DNA of 64,000 nt from Rivularia sp. PCC 7116 (lineage in GTDB: Bacteria > Cyanobacteriota > Cyanobacteriia > Cyanobacteriales > Nostocaceae), in the NCBI RefSeq assembly GCF_000316665.1, contig NC_019678.1, positions 1,612,001-1,676,000 of the forward strand, given 5' to 3'. Position numbers and translations under genes: made by a program. A model generated the notes under the pieces. The model saw only the letters and a program-made list of their open reading frames with translations. It did no database searches and was not told the DNA's origin. Of this stretch, positions 35,688 to 45,996 are shown in pieces (position 1 is the first letter of the stretch; each line of letters begins with the position of its first letter).

Positions 35688-38600
35688 ATGCAAAATTCTT
35701 TTACCGGAACAACAGGAAATGACAATATCACAGGAACTTCTGGTGATGATTTAATTGAGGCTCTAGGGGGTAATGATAGCCTTAGCGGGCTGGCTGGTAA
35801 TGACAGTTTAGATGGGGGAGATGGAGACGATTTCCTCAATCCCGGTACTGGAGTAGACACTGTAGATGGTGGAGCGGGTAATGATGGATTATTACTCGAT
35901 TTATCTACTCAAGCTACCGACTTAACAATTAACTTCACCAACGCTACAGATGGAACAGTATCTAACGGTACGAGTTTCCAAAACATTGAAAGCTTTAACT
36001 TAGAAACAGGTAGTGGTGACGATACTGTAACTACTGACTCTGATACAGGTAACGCTTTAGTACGTACTGGCAGTGGAAACGACAATATTCAAACCGGAGC
36101 CGGAGAAGACAGAGTTGAAGGTGGCGACGGCGATGATACGATTCGCGGTGGAGCCGGAGATGATAGCAATAGGAGATTAAACTCATACCCCGGAGATACT
36201 GAGTTCAGTGGTTTGTTTGGTGGTAACGGTAACGATGTAATCTTTGGCGAAGCTGGTAACGATCACCTTTTCGGTGAAGCTGGTAATGACAGTTTAGATG
36301 GGGGAGATGGAGACGATTTCCTCAATCCCGGTACTGGAGTAGACACTGTAGATGGTGGAGTGGGTAATGATGGATTATTGCTTGATTTATCTGCTCAAGC
36401 CACCGACTTAACAATTAACTTCACCAACGCTACAGATGGAACAGTATCTAACGGTACGAGTTTCCAAAACATTGAAAGCTTTAACCTAGAAACAGGTAGT
36501 GGTGACGATACTGTAACTACTGACTCTGATACAGGTAACGCTTTAGTACGTACTGGCAGCGGAAACGACAATATTCAAACCGGAGCCGGAGAAGACAGAG
36601 TTGAAGGTGGCGACGGCGATGATACGATTCGCGGTGGAGCCGGAGATGATAGCAATAGGAGATTAAACTCATACCCCGGAGATACTGAGTTCAGTGGTTT
36701 GTTTGGTGGTAACGGTAACGATGTAATCTTTGGCGAAGCTGGTAACGATCACCTTTTCGGTGAAGCTGGTAATGACAGTTTAGATGGGGGAGATGGAGAC
36801 GATTTTCTCAATCCCGGTACTGGAGTAGACACTGTAGATGGTGGAGCGGGTAATGATGGATTATTGCTCAATTTATCTGCTCAAGCCACCGACTTAACAA
36901 TTAACTTCACCAACGCTACAGATGGAACAGTTTCCAACGGTACGAATTTCCAAAACATTGAAAACTTTAACTTAGAAACAGGTAGTGGTGACGATACTGT
37001 AACTACTGACTCTGATACAGGTAACGCTTTAGTACGTACTGGCAGTGGAAACGATAATATTCAAACCGGAGCCGGAAACGACAAAGTTGAAGGTGGCGAC
37101 GGCGATGATACGATTCGCGGTGGAGCCGGAGATGATAGCAATAGCGTATTCAGCTCATACCCTGGAACTTTTGGGCGTGGTGGTTTGTTTGGCGGTAACG
37201 GTAACGATGTAATCTTTGGCGAAGCTGGTAATGATGGGCTTTACGGTGAAGCTGGTAATGACAGTTTAGATGGGGGAGATGGAGATGATTTCCTCAATCC
37301 CGGTACTGGAGTAGACACTGTAGATGGTGGAGCGGGTAATGATGGATTATTGCTCGATTTATCTGCAAGCGCCACCGATATTTCAATTAACTTCACCAAC
37401 GCTACAGATGGAACAGTTTCTAACGGTACAAGTTTCCAAAACATCGAAAGCTTTAACTTCTCTACAGGTAGTGGTGACGATACTGTAACTACTGACTCTG
37501 ACACAGGTAGCGCTTTAGTGCGTACTGGCAGTGGAAACGATAATATTCAAACCGGAGCCGCAAACGACAAAGTTGAAGGTGGCGACGGCGATGATACGAT
37601 TCGCGGTGGAGCCGGAGATGATAGCAATGGCATATTCAGCTCATACCCTGGTGCTTTTGGGCGTGGTGGTTTGTTTGGCGGTAACGGTAACGATGTAATC
37701 TTTGGCGAAGCTGGTAATGACGATCTTTTTGGTGAAGCTGGTAATGACACTTTAAGTGGAGTTGATGATAATAGCCTCACTCCAGGAATTGGAGAAAGAG
37801 ACGAGTTAAGTGGAGGTACAGGAAACGACCTGTTTATTCTGGGTGACAGTATCAACACCTATTACGACGATTTGGATACTTCCACTAATGGAGACAATGA
37901 TTATGCTACGATTACAGATTTTAATCCCAGCGAAGATAAAGCTCAGTTACAGGGAACAGCTAGTAATTACCGTTTAGAAGTTGATGGTGCTGATACTAAT
38001 CTCTACATTCAAAAACCAGGCAACGAACCCGATGAACTGATTGCGGTATTCGAGAATGTCACGAATTTAGACCTTGAATCGGATGCTTTTATATTTGTTG
38101 AGCAACAAAATCAAGCCCCCGTACTAGCTACCAACGACGGCTTAACGGTAGACGAAGACGCAATTGCTAACATTACCTCAACTCAACTACAGGTAACAGA
38201 TGCAGATAACACCGCTGCGGAAATCACTTATGTCATCACTGACGTAACCGACAACGGTGACTTGTTGCTTGACGGAACAACTTTAGCTCTCAACGACACC
38301 TTTTCCCAGGCTGACATTGACAACAACCTTCTAACCTACGACCATGACGGTAGCGAAACCACTTCCGACAGCTTTAACTTCGTAGTTGCTGACGGTGCGG
38401 GTGGTAACATAAGTTCTTCAATGTTTGATATTACGGTTAATCCCGTTAATGATGCGCCTGTCGCTGTAAATGACACAGCAACAACTGATGAAGACAACAG
38501 CGTAACTATCAGTGTCCTAGCTAACGACACCGACGCTGAAAACAATAACCTTTCAATTACTAACGTTAGTAATGCAACAGGTACCGTTACAATTAACGGC

Positions 38601-40199
38601 AGCAACATTGTTTATAATCCCGACGGACAATTTGAATCTTTGAATGCGGGTGAAACTGCAACCGATACCTTTACTTATAGTATCGACGACGGTGAAGGTG
38701 GTACCGATACAGCTACAGTAAATGTAACTATCAACGGACTTGAGCAAGCCAATCTACCACTTGTTACAGTTAACAATACAGCCGTTAGCAATCCAGTTAT
38801 ATCTTACGGTGGTCCAAGTCAAGATGTTGTAGGTACTGCCCAGGTATCCCCCAGCAACCAACTAAACCTCACTGGAAACCGTTGGCAAAGAGTTGAAATT
38901 AACTCAAATATCACCGCTAATACCGTTCTAAGCTTTGAATTCGAGGGTAATGGTAAAAGTGAAGTTCAAGGTATTGGCTTCGACAACGACAATAGTATTA
39001 GCCGCAGTAATGATGGTGGGCAATTCTTCCAAGTTGATGGTAGTCAAAACTGGGGTATAACAAACCTCACTCAGTTCATTGTTAACCAGTCAGGTAATAA
39101 AGATACCTATGAAATTCCAGTAGGCGAATTTTTCACTGGCAATTTTGACTTTTTGACCTTTGGTAACGATGATGACCAAAATAACCCGGATGCTGAAGCT
39201 ACATTTAGCAATATCGAGCTATTTGAAGATAATTCACTAACTGTTTCCATCAATCAAGTTACCGAAAACAAAGAAGTTGAATCCTATGGTGGTGCTTCTC
39301 AAGACGTTAACGTAGTTCAAACTATTAACAATACAGAATTACAGTTAGCTGGTAATGGCTGGAAACGGTTAGATATTATGGGGTATGAAATAAATGCGAA
39401 TACTCGCTTGCGGTTTGATTTTGCCTCTAACGGTGAAGCTGAAATTCAAGGTATTGGCTTCGACAACGACAATAGTATTAGCCGCATTAATGATGCTGGG
39501 CAGTTCTTCCAAGTTGATGGTAGCCAAGAATGGGGTATAACAAACCTCAGTCAGTTCATTGTTAACCAGTCAGGTAATAAAGATACCTATGAAATTCCAG
39601 TAGGCGAATTTTTCACTGGTAATTTTGACTTTTTGACCTTTGCTAACGATGATGACCAAACGAACCCGGATGCTGAAGCTGCATTTAGTAATATCGAGCT
39701 ATTTGAAGATAATTCGGATTTACTAACTGTTTCCATCGATGAAGTTACCCAAAACAAAGAAGTTAAATCCTACGGTGGTGCTTCTCAAGACGTTAACGTA
39801 GTTCAAACTATTAACAATACAGAATTACAGTTAGCTGGTAATGGCTGGAAGCGCTTAGATATCACAGGGTATGAAATAAATGCGAATACTCGCTTGCAGT
39901 TTGATTTTGCCTCTAACGGTGAAGCTGAAATTCAAGGTATTGGCTTCGACAACGACAATAGTATTAGCCGCAGTAATGATGCTGGGCAATTCTTCCAAGT
40001 TGATGGTAGTCAAAACTGGGGTATTGAGATAGATCAAAGTCAATATATTCTTGGTACTACAGACGGATTTACTCAGTATGATATTCCTGTTGGTGATTTC
40101 TTCACTGGTGAATTCGACTTCCTAACCATTGGTAACGATCATGACGTAGCGAATCCAACTGCTGTTGGGCAATTCCAAAACATTACACTTATCGGATAA
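35688..40199 (+). CDS. RTX-like Ca2+-binding secreted protein with cadherin-like and C-terminal repeat domains
   Basis: A 1503-residue, acidic, secreted-type protein. Residues 1-40 hold RTX nonapeptides (GGxGxDxLx). Residues 40-687 are four near-identical 162-residue units, each with RTX motifs (GGDGDDTIRGGAGDD, FGGNGNDVIFGEAGND) and a shared beta-rich core (INFTNATDGTVSNGTSFQNI). After one more RTX part come two cadherin/VCBS-like modules (about 809-920 and 923-1018; APVAVNDTATTDEDNSVTIS). The last 460 residues are three repeats of a YGGASQDV...GIGFDNDNSISR domain, which I know from secreted polysaccharide-active proteins. No N-terminal signal peptide, so type I secretion is inferred; no ABC exporter genes are nearby. 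A clean terminator follows. Likely an adhesin, sheath or extracellular matrix protein. Confidence 0.85.
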   Translation: MQNSFTGTTGNDNITGTSGDDLIEALGGNDSLSGLAGNDSLDGGDGDDFLNPGTGVDTVDGGAGNDGLLLDLSTQATDLTINFTNATDGTVSNGTSFQNIESFNLETGSGDDTVTTDSDTGNALVRTGSGNDNIQTGAGEDRVEGGDGDDTIRGGAGDDSNRRLNSYPGDTEFSGLFGGNGNDVIFGEAGNDHLFGEAGNDSLDGGDGDDFLNPGTGVDTVDGGVGNDGLLLDLSAQATDLTINFTNATDGTVSNGTSFQNIESFNLETGSGDDTVTTDSDTGNALVRTGSGNDNIQTGAGEDRVEGGDGDDTIRGGAGDDSNRRLNSYPGDTEFSGLFGGNGNDVIFGEAGNDHLFGEAGNDSLDGGDGDDFLNPGTGVDTVDGGAGNDGLLLNLSAQATDLTINFTNATDGTVSNGTNFQNIENFNLETGSGDDTVTTDSDTGNALVRTGSGNDNIQTGAGNDKVEGGDGDDTIRGGAGDDSNSVFSSYPGTFGRGGLFGGNGNDVIFGEAGNDGLYGEAGNDSLDGGDGDDFLNPGTGVDTVDGGAGNDGLLLDLSASATDISINFTNATDGTVSNGTSFQNIESFNFSTGSGDDTVTTDSDTGSALVRTGSGNDNIQTGAANDKVEGGDGDDTIRGGAGDDSNGIFSSYPGAFGRGGLFGGNGNDVIFGEAGNDDLFGEAGNDTLSGVDDNSLTPGIGERDELSGGTGNDLFILGDSINTYYDDLDTSTNGDNDYATITDFNPSEDKAQLQGTASNYRLEVDGADTNLYIQKPGNEPDELIAVFENVTNLDLESDAFIFVEQQNQAPVLATNDGLTVDEDAIANITSTQLQVTDADNTAAEITYVITDVTDNGDLLLDGTTLALNDTFSQADIDNNLLTYDHDGSETTSDSFNFVVADGAGGNISSSMFDITVNPVNDAPVAVNDTATTDEDNSVTISVLANDTDAENNNLSITNVSNATGTVTINGSNIVYNPDGQFESLNAGETATDTFTYSIDDGEGGTDTATVNVTINGLEQANLPLVTVNNTAVSNPVISYGGPSQDVVGTAQVSPSNQLNLTGNRWQRVEINSNITANTVLSFEFEGNGKSEVQGIGFDNDNSISRSNDGGQFFQVDGSQNWGITNLTQFIVNQSGNKDTYEIPVGEFFTGNFDFLTFGNDDDQNNPDAEATFSNIELFEDNSLTVSINQVTENKEVESYGGASQDVNVVQTINNTELQLAGNGWKRLDIMGYEINANTRLRFDFASNGEAEIQGIGFDNDNSISRINDAGQFFQVDGSQEWGITNLSQFIVNQSGNKDTYEIPVGEFFTGNFDFLTFANDDDQTNPDAEAAFSNIELFEDNSDLLTVSIDEVTQNKEVKSYGGASQDVNVVQTINNTELQLAGNGWKRLDITGYEINANTRLQFDFASNGEAEIQGIGFDNDNSISRSNDAGQFFQVDGSQNWGIEIDQSQYILGTTDGFTQYDIPVGDFFTGEFDFLTIGNDHDVANPTAVGQFQNITLIG
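35805..37748 (+). repeat. Four tandem 486-bp repeats in the RTX-like gene
   Basis: Units begin at 35805, 36291, 36777 and 37263, each 486 bp (162 codons). Units 1 and 2 differ at only a few bases, unit 3 is close, unit 4 has more changes. The first part of each starts AGTTTAGATGGGGGAGATGG. Confidence 0.92.
38805..40196 (+). repeat. Three C-terminal domain repeats of 480-486 bp
   Basis: Units start at 38805, 39285 and 39771 (TACGGTGGT or TATGGTGGT). Units 2 and 3 are near-identical over most of their length at the DNA level; unit 1 is diverged in its first half but shares its second half. Confidence 0.88.
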
Positions 40200-40325
40200 T
40201 TTGAGAAGGTTGAGCAATTGGGCGAAAAAATTATCAATACCTTCCTACTAGCTAGCACCTATAAAACAATCAGAAGCTAAAGGGAAAAATCAATTATTTT
40301 TCCTAATCTGTAAAACTTTATCATC

Positions 40326-40352
40326 AGCCCGCTTAATTAAGCGGGCTTTTTT
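40326..40352 (+). terminator. Intrinsic terminator of the RTX-like gene
   Basis: AGCCCGCTTAATTAAGCGGGCT is a perfect palindrome (40326-40347) followed by a T run to 40352, about 127 bp after the stop. Confidence 0.9.
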
Positions 40353-40394
40353 AGCTTAACTCTCTAAGAGTGAAGTCTCTTTCCAATTCTTCAT

Positions 40395-40567
40395 AGTAAT
40401 ACGGCGTATTTAAGATTATTTTGTCGCCAAAAAAAATTAATAGCACTCATAAACGCCATATTGCTTCCTGCGGTGACAACAATACGATTATTTTCGTTAA
40501 TTTGGATATCGTTAAAAGCATTATGGGCTTATAGAATTTTAAGTTCTTTCTGAATTCTATTCTCTCT
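40395..40567 (-). pseudogene. Decayed copy of the aminotransferase 5' region
   Basis: On the minus strand 40395-40520 reads AFNDIQINENNRIVVTAGSN and MAFMSAI before losing frame, matching residues 79-106 of the aminotransferase (AFNKIEINDNNRIVVTAGSN). Bases 40522-40567 match the sequence just upstream of the intact gene (35176-35220). The intervening first 78 codons are deleted. So it is a second, broken copy on the far side of the RTX-like gene. Confidence 0.8.
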
Positions 40568-41511
40568 TGACACTCCTCGACCTAAAGGTACCTTATTAAT
40601 TTTTACGTATTAGGATTGCATTCATTTTAAATTTATGCTTAGTAAAAAATTTTTAATTAAAGGCTTTTATCAGCCTATTGCAGCAAAATTTTCAATTATA
40701 ACTATATAGTTCGAGTTACTAGCTACAGTATTGGCTTTACAGGCGATTGCACTTTGAGGGCATCAGCACCACCCAATTTGGTAAATCCCATGGAATCGCG
40801 AATAGATTTTATGACAAAAGTTCGAGTTGTACGTCGCGAAAAGTAAAAAAGCAATATCATCAAATCTACACATAGATTGCATAGATTGATTGACAAGACT
40901 TATGCAGCAAAAATCTGATTCTAGCCCCTAGGCTTTTGAAATGCCTGGTAGCGCTTACACAGATTTATTGGGCTTTAGCTATGGAAATACAAGCGTTTTT
41001 AAGCATAAGATTGTTAATCAAGCGAATCCAAACAGAGGTAATTAAGTTATATAAAATTCTGGCAGGTTAATAAAGTGTTTTTTAACTATTATCTGTAACT
41101 ACTATTGCTCTAAATACCCGTAATTCAATGGAAAAAGTTGCGCTAAAATGGAACTTATAATCTATAAATATAAACTTTTATACACAATTATTACTCATGA
41201 CAATTTAACGAAAAAAATGAAAAATATATTAAGATAGCAAGTAACAGGTTATACGATTGATACCTGATGGTTATTATCCAGTGTAGGGACAAGCCCTTTC
41301 CCCTTCTGAGATAAAACACGGTAGAATAAATTCAAAAATTCAATATAGAATTACTTTTTATTAATTTAACGTTTCCTTAAAGACAATCTTCTCTAATGAG
41401 TAAGTTTATAAATACTCGGAAGTAGCTTCAGATTAGTCATTATAGAAACTGAATTTAAAAATGTTCTTTGTCAAGATTAAGGGCATTCTCAATTGCTGAT
41501 AGGTTAAGCTG
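40568..41511. other. Long spacer before the Ser/Thr kinase
   Basis: 944 bp, AT-rich, no coding frame with family features. Fragments near 40730-40850 could be gene debris but match nothing I recognise. The kinase promoter is expected in the last 200 bp. Confidence 0.4.
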
Positions 41512-43875
41512 ATGCTCACAGACACGATTCTCCGTAATCGCTACAAAATTCTTAAAGAACTGGGACGCGGTGGATTTAGTGTCACCTATATTGCGGTAGA
41601 TATGGATTTACCAGGAAATCCTAAATGTGTTGTTAAACAACTAAAAACTCGGCATTCTAATAACACAATTTTGCAGATTGCCAAGAAGTTGTTTGATAGA
41701 GAAGCACAAGTACTCTATCGTTTGGGTAAGGGACACAAACAAATTCCCGAAATGTTCGCGCATTTTGAAGAAAATGATGAATTTTATTTAGTTCAAGAAT
41801 TTGTCGATGGACATGATTTGACTAAGGAAATTAAACCACGCACGCGATTGAGTGAAGAAAAGGTAACTAAGCTTTTACAGGAAATATTAGAAGTACTAAG
41901 TTTTGTCCACGAAAACGAGGTGATTCACCGCGATATCAAGTTGCGGAATATCATGCGCCGTCGTGAAGATGGTAAAATCGTTTTGATCGATTTTGGTGCG
42001 GTCAAAGAAATCAAAGGTTTGGCAAAAAACGAACAAGGTGATGTCAATTCTACTTTGATTATCGGTACCCCCGGCTATATGCCAGACGAGCAGGCTAATG
42101 GTAAGCCGAGGTTATGTAGCGATGTTTATGCAGTAGGAATGCTGGGTATTCAAGCTTTAACTGGTATACCTCCCCGCGAATTACCATTTAATCCTAATAA
42201 TGGTGAATTAATCTGGCGCGATTCGGCAAAAGTCAGCGATAGACTAGCCGAAGTTTTGACGGGTATGGTAAGACACCACTTTAGTCAGCGTTATCGAACC
42301 GCAGCAGAAGCTTTAATAGCGCTCAAATCGCCAGTCATTCTACCACCAAATACTTCTTTTGCTTACCAAGCACCAGTAACTTTACCGTCAACTATTCGTC
42401 AATCCCGCCCTAGGGTACTGCAAACTTTTGGATTGGCTGGTTTAATCGGAACTGCCTTTGGTTTAGGGGCTTTTGGATGGAGCTTGTTTCAATCTAGTTC
42501 AATTGGCAACGAATCAGTTCGGACTACAGAAATTCCACCGACTATAAATAAGCTGAATCCTTCAACAAAACCCGAAAGTTTGAAGCAAAACCCGTTAAGA
42601 TTTTCACCTTCTACAGCTAACAGAGAAAGTTACAACAACAAACCAATTTTTATACCTTTCATACCGTTTTTTAACGAAAACAAATCTCAACGGGATCGAG
42701 AAGTTTCTCCGTCAAAAATGAAGGTGGATAAGGCTAAACCGGCATTGGATTATAAGCCCAAAAACGTCCATAAGAATATTCATAAAAAAAATAAACCTGC
42801 TCCGAAAACTTCTATAGTTCGGGAAGAGAAAGTTGAAAAGAAAGAGCCTCAATCTACATTTTTAATTCCGCAGTCTAAAAAGAAATCGGAATCTTTACCT
42901 TCTATTAAAATACCTAAATCCGAAGAGAAAAAAATTGACGATTCTCCTAAACCTTCAATACCAAAACCAGTAATAGAAGAACCCGAAACATCTTTACCAG
43001 TAGAATCTAATTCAGTTGATAAAGCAAAAGATAAGAATAAAGATAATAACACGGATAATTTAGAACCTGAAACAACTTTACCCAAGAAATCTGATGCCGT
43101 TGATGAAGTAAAAGATAACCCTGAAAAATCAGAACAACCACCCAAAGAGCAGGAAAATCCTTCAGAAGAACAACCAAAACAAATTCCTCCTTCACCTAAC
43201 ACACCTGCAATCGAAAGCGAATCATCATCGCCTCAGCCAACTCCATCACCCACACAAACTCCCGCACAAACTGAGGATAGCGACAACGTTGTAGTTCCAA
43301 CAAATCCACCCTCAGAATCTTTAATTTTAGAAAACAACAAGTTCATTTATACAGAAGAATCGACACCTATTGTACCGATCCCAACCCCCGAAGTTGAAGC
43401 CAAACCAACTTTATCACCCCAACCAACTCCAACACCTGAAGCTGCAACTCAATCAGTTGCCACACCACAACCAACTCCAACACCCGAAGCTGAGACTAAA
43501 TCAGTTGCCACACCAGAGCCAACTGCAATATCTGAAGCTGAGACTAAATCAGTTGCCACACCAGAGCCAACCCCAACCACAACACCTGAGGAAAATCAAC
43601 CAACTCCACAAACTTCTACAAATCCTATGCCTGAAGCTGAACTTCTAATTATTCCGGAAGTTTATCCTTCACCCACACCCAAAACCAACGTGAAAGTAAC
43701 TCCCCAAATTTCTACTTCTCCATTAGAAAACGAGACGCAAGCAATTCCCCAAGCTTCTGCTTCTCCCTTACCTCAAAATCAGCCAAAGGCAAAACCAACA
43801 CCAACACCAACTCCAACACCAACTCCATCAACCACCGAGGAAAAAGGCTTATCCCTCAAAGGTTTCGCCATTTAA
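41512..43875 (+). CDS. Ser/Thr protein kinase with membrane segment and Pro-rich tail
   Basis: A 787-residue Hanks-type kinase. The kinase domain (about 11-270) has the Gly loop GRGGFSVTY (18-26), Lys42 in VVKQLK, catalytic loop HRDIKLRN (139-146) with Leu where most relatives have Pro, and DFG with Asp160. One hydrophobic segment (304-326) follows. The remaining 460 residues are disordered, rich in Lys, Glu, Pro, Ser and Thr, with repeats of the TPEAETKSVATPEPTP type (about 640-695), ending in a short KGLSLKGFAI. The tail probably extends into the periplasm or wall if the segment spans the membrane. Targets are unknown. The next genes (M48 peptidase, COP23) lie on the same strand but 300 bp or more away. 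Confidence 0.85.
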   Translation: MLTDTILRNRYKILKELGRGGFSVTYIAVDMDLPGNPKCVVKQLKTRHSNNTILQIAKKLFDREAQVLYRLGKGHKQIPEMFAHFEENDEFYLVQEFVDGHDLTKEIKPRTRLSEEKVTKLLQEILEVLSFVHENEVIHRDIKLRNIMRRREDGKIVLIDFGAVKEIKGLAKNEQGDVNSTLIIGTPGYMPDEQANGKPRLCSDVYAVGMLGIQALTGIPPRELPFNPNNGELIWRDSAKVSDRLAEVLTGMVRHHFSQRYRTAAEALIALKSPVILPPNTSFAYQAPVTLPSTIRQSRPRVLQTFGLAGLIGTAFGLGAFGWSLFQSSSIGNESVRTTEIPPTINKLNPSTKPESLKQNPLRFSPSTANRESYNNKPIFIPFIPFFNENKSQRDREVSPSKMKVDKAKPALDYKPKNVHKNIHKKNKPAPKTSIVREEKVEKKEPQSTFLIPQSKKKSESLPSIKIPKSEEKKIDDSPKPSIPKPVIEEPETSLPVESNSVDKAKDKNKDNNTDNLEPETTLPKKSDAVDEVKDNPEKSEQPPKEQENPSEEQPKQIPPSPNTPAIESESSSPQPTPSPTQTPAQTEDSDNVVVPTNPPSESLILENNKFIYTEESTPIVPIPTPEVEAKPTLSPQPTPTPEAATQSVATPQPTPTPEAETKSVATPEPTAISEAETKSVATPEPTPTTTPEENQPTPQTSTNPMPEAELLIIPEVYPSPTPKTNVKVTPQISTSPLENETQAIPQASASPLPQNQPKAKPTPTPTPTPTPSTTEEKGLSLKGFAI

Positions 43876-44181
43876 AAAAGCTGTCAACTAATAAATCTAG
43901 AAATGAATTTAGTTAAATAAATTTAGTTAAATAAAATTCTCAAATCAAAGGTTTGAATGCTTCAATCTTATTGAAAACATTCAAATTAATGATTTGAAAG
44001 GCTATAAATGCGCGCACCTTTCCCACCATATAAAGATTACCATAAATTAGATAATTTTTTTCGCAAACAAAAAATAAAGAACCGATAAAACAATGTTAAG
44101 TTTCCGAGCGGGGCTTTGCGTGAGATTGCTATCATTCTTAGACTAGGAAATATACAAATCCTCTTCTATAAAAAGCTTGCC
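43876..44181. other. Spacer between kinase and peptidase
   Basis: 306 bp, with AAATTTAGTTAAATAAATTTAGTTAAAT direct repeats near 43910-43935. No gene or RNA recognised. Confidence 0.4.
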
Positions 44182-45807
44182 ATGAAACGTAAATGGAAGT
44201 CATTGATACTTGCCTTTAACTGGGTATTGCTCTCGTTGGGTACTTCTATATTTGTTATCCTGACTCAATCACCTCAAATAACTCTGGCAAAAGAGCCTGC
44301 TGTAATTATCAACACTTCTAAAGAAGAAACTAATACAGATATCGATAAGAAAAAGCCAGAAACTCCTACAGAAGAAACCACCGATAATAAAAAACCAGAA
44401 TCAGAAAAAGCTGAAGAAGAAAAGCCAACTCCCGAAGAAATTGCTCGTCAGAAAAAACTCATAGAAGCAGACAAGCTCTATCAAGCCGGAAACATAGCCG
44501 AAGCAGAAAAGATATATCGTCAAGCCAAAGATTCTTTTACAAACACATCCGATATTCAACCACGTAAACAAGCCATAGTTAACCCCGTAGAATTATCTCC
44601 TGCCGGTAAAGTTTATTGGAGAGAAGCACGAGCGGGAATCGCGAGTAATTTACAAACTAAAACTTTAGTAGCGCTCAAACTTTTAGTTGAAAAATACCCC
44701 GAATTTATTCCAGGAAACATCAAATACGCTCAATCTCTGAAAAAATACGGTCAAGAAGAAAAAGCGTTAGAAGTATTGGAAAGAGCCACATCGCTTTATC
44801 CCAACCAAGCAGAATTAGTCAAAGTAAGAGTTGATGCGCTTTCTGAAGAGAAAAAATGGATGCAGGCTTCTTTGGCGGCGCGTCAATTTGCCATGCTTAA
44901 CCCCGATAATCCTCAAGCTCCCGAATTTGTTCAACTTGCAGACGAAAAGCTAAAAAAATACACCTCTTATATCCGTAGAGAAACTAGAGGAAACGCCATC
45001 GCTAACATCATTACAGGTGTTGTAGGTTATGCAGCTACGGGCAGTCTACTTGGGCCATTTTCCGCCCTCGACTCTACCATGATGCTGCTAAAAGGTGAAA
45101 AAGGTGTAGGTCGTTCCGTAGCCAAACAAGCTAAAAAGCGGATGGAATTGATCGAAGACAAAGAAGTAAACGCTTATATTAACGAAATCGGGCAAAAGCT
45201 AGCCAAAATTGCCGGTAGAGATGAATTTGAATACGAATTCTTCGTCATACCCGATAAAAATCTCAACGCCTTCGCCCTACCCGGTGGCAAAATCTTCATT
45301 CATACAGGTGCGATCGCTAAAACAAATTCGGAAGCAGAAATAGCTGGATTAATCGGACACGAACTATCTCACGTGGTGCTTTCCCACGGATTTCAATTAG
45401 TAACTCAAGCCAATTTAATATCCAACGTTACGCAGTATATTCCCCTAGGTGGTACAGTTGGCAGAATACTTACCTTCGATTACAGCCGCGACATGGAGCG
45501 TCAAGCAGATAGATTGGGCACAAGGCTCTTAACAGCAGGTGGTTACGCTGCCGACGGCTTGCGTAACTTAACTTTAACCATGAAAAAACAGCAGAAAAAT
45601 GCTCCTCCTGTATGGTTATCGACACACCCCGGAGGCGGTGAAAGAGTACGTTACTTAGAAACTTTGATTGCAACCAACGGTTACAATCGATACGCTTACG
45701 AAGGAGTAGCCAGACATCAACAAATTAAAGATAAAGTCAAACAAATAATCAAAGAAAAAGAAGAGAAAGATAAAAAAGACGACGAAAAGAAAAAGGTTAA
45801 AGGTTAA
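44182..45807 (+). CDS. M48-family zinc metallopeptidase with TPR-like region
   Basis: A 541-residue protein from ATG 44182; the upstream in-frame ATG at 44116 would add 22 residues ahead of the signal segment and is unlikely. Residues 8-33 form a signal peptide or anchor (ILAFNWVLLSLGTSIFVILT). An acidic linker follows, then TPR-like helices (about 90-260), then the M48 domain with HELSH (393-397) and the third-ligand block MERQADRLGTRLL. A glycine-rich segment before it and STHPGGGERV after it are typical of BepA/LoiP-type envelope proteases that check outer-membrane protein assembly. The Lys-rich C-terminus and stop (KKKVKG) are written by AAAGGTT heptamers. Confidence 0.88.
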   Translation: MKRKWKSLILAFNWVLLSLGTSIFVILTQSPQITLAKEPAVIINTSKEETNTDIDKKKPETPTEETTDNKKPESEKAEEEKPTPEEIARQKKLIEADKLYQAGNIAEAEKIYRQAKDSFTNTSDIQPRKQAIVNPVELSPAGKVYWREARAGIASNLQTKTLVALKLLVEKYPEFIPGNIKYAQSLKKYGQEEKALEVLERATSLYPNQAELVKVRVDALSEEKKWMQASLAARQFAMLNPDNPQAPEFVQLADEKLKKYTSYIRRETRGNAIANIITGVVGYAATGSLLGPFSALDSTMMLLKGEKGVGRSVAKQAKKRMELIEDKEVNAYINEIGQKLAKIAGRDEFEYEFFVIPDKNLNAFALPGGKIFIHTGAIAKTNSEAEIAGLIGHELSHVVLSHGFQLVTQANLISNVTQYIPLGGTVGRILTFDYSRDMERQADRLGTRLLTAGGYAADGLRNLTLTMKKQQKNAPPVWLSTHPGGGERVRYLETLIATNGYNRYAYEGVARHQQIKDKVKQIIKEKEEKDKKDDEKKKVKG

Positions 45808-45996
45808 AGGTTATAGGTGGGAGCTAGGAGTTAGGAATTTTCTACCCCCTCTTCCCCCTCTTTCAAATACTACAAACTCGAAATAATATGCCAGTTACAC
45901 AACTGTGACACAATCGACAAACTCCCGAATCATTTAGCAAAAATCTTCGTCACTACAACAAAGAAACTCCCAATCATTTTTACAGGAGGATGATTA

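Noticed and set aside
42849-43202. Minus-strand open frames opposite the kinase tail and opposite the RTX-like repeats
   Set aside because: They are shadows of repetitive, biased codon use on the coding strand.
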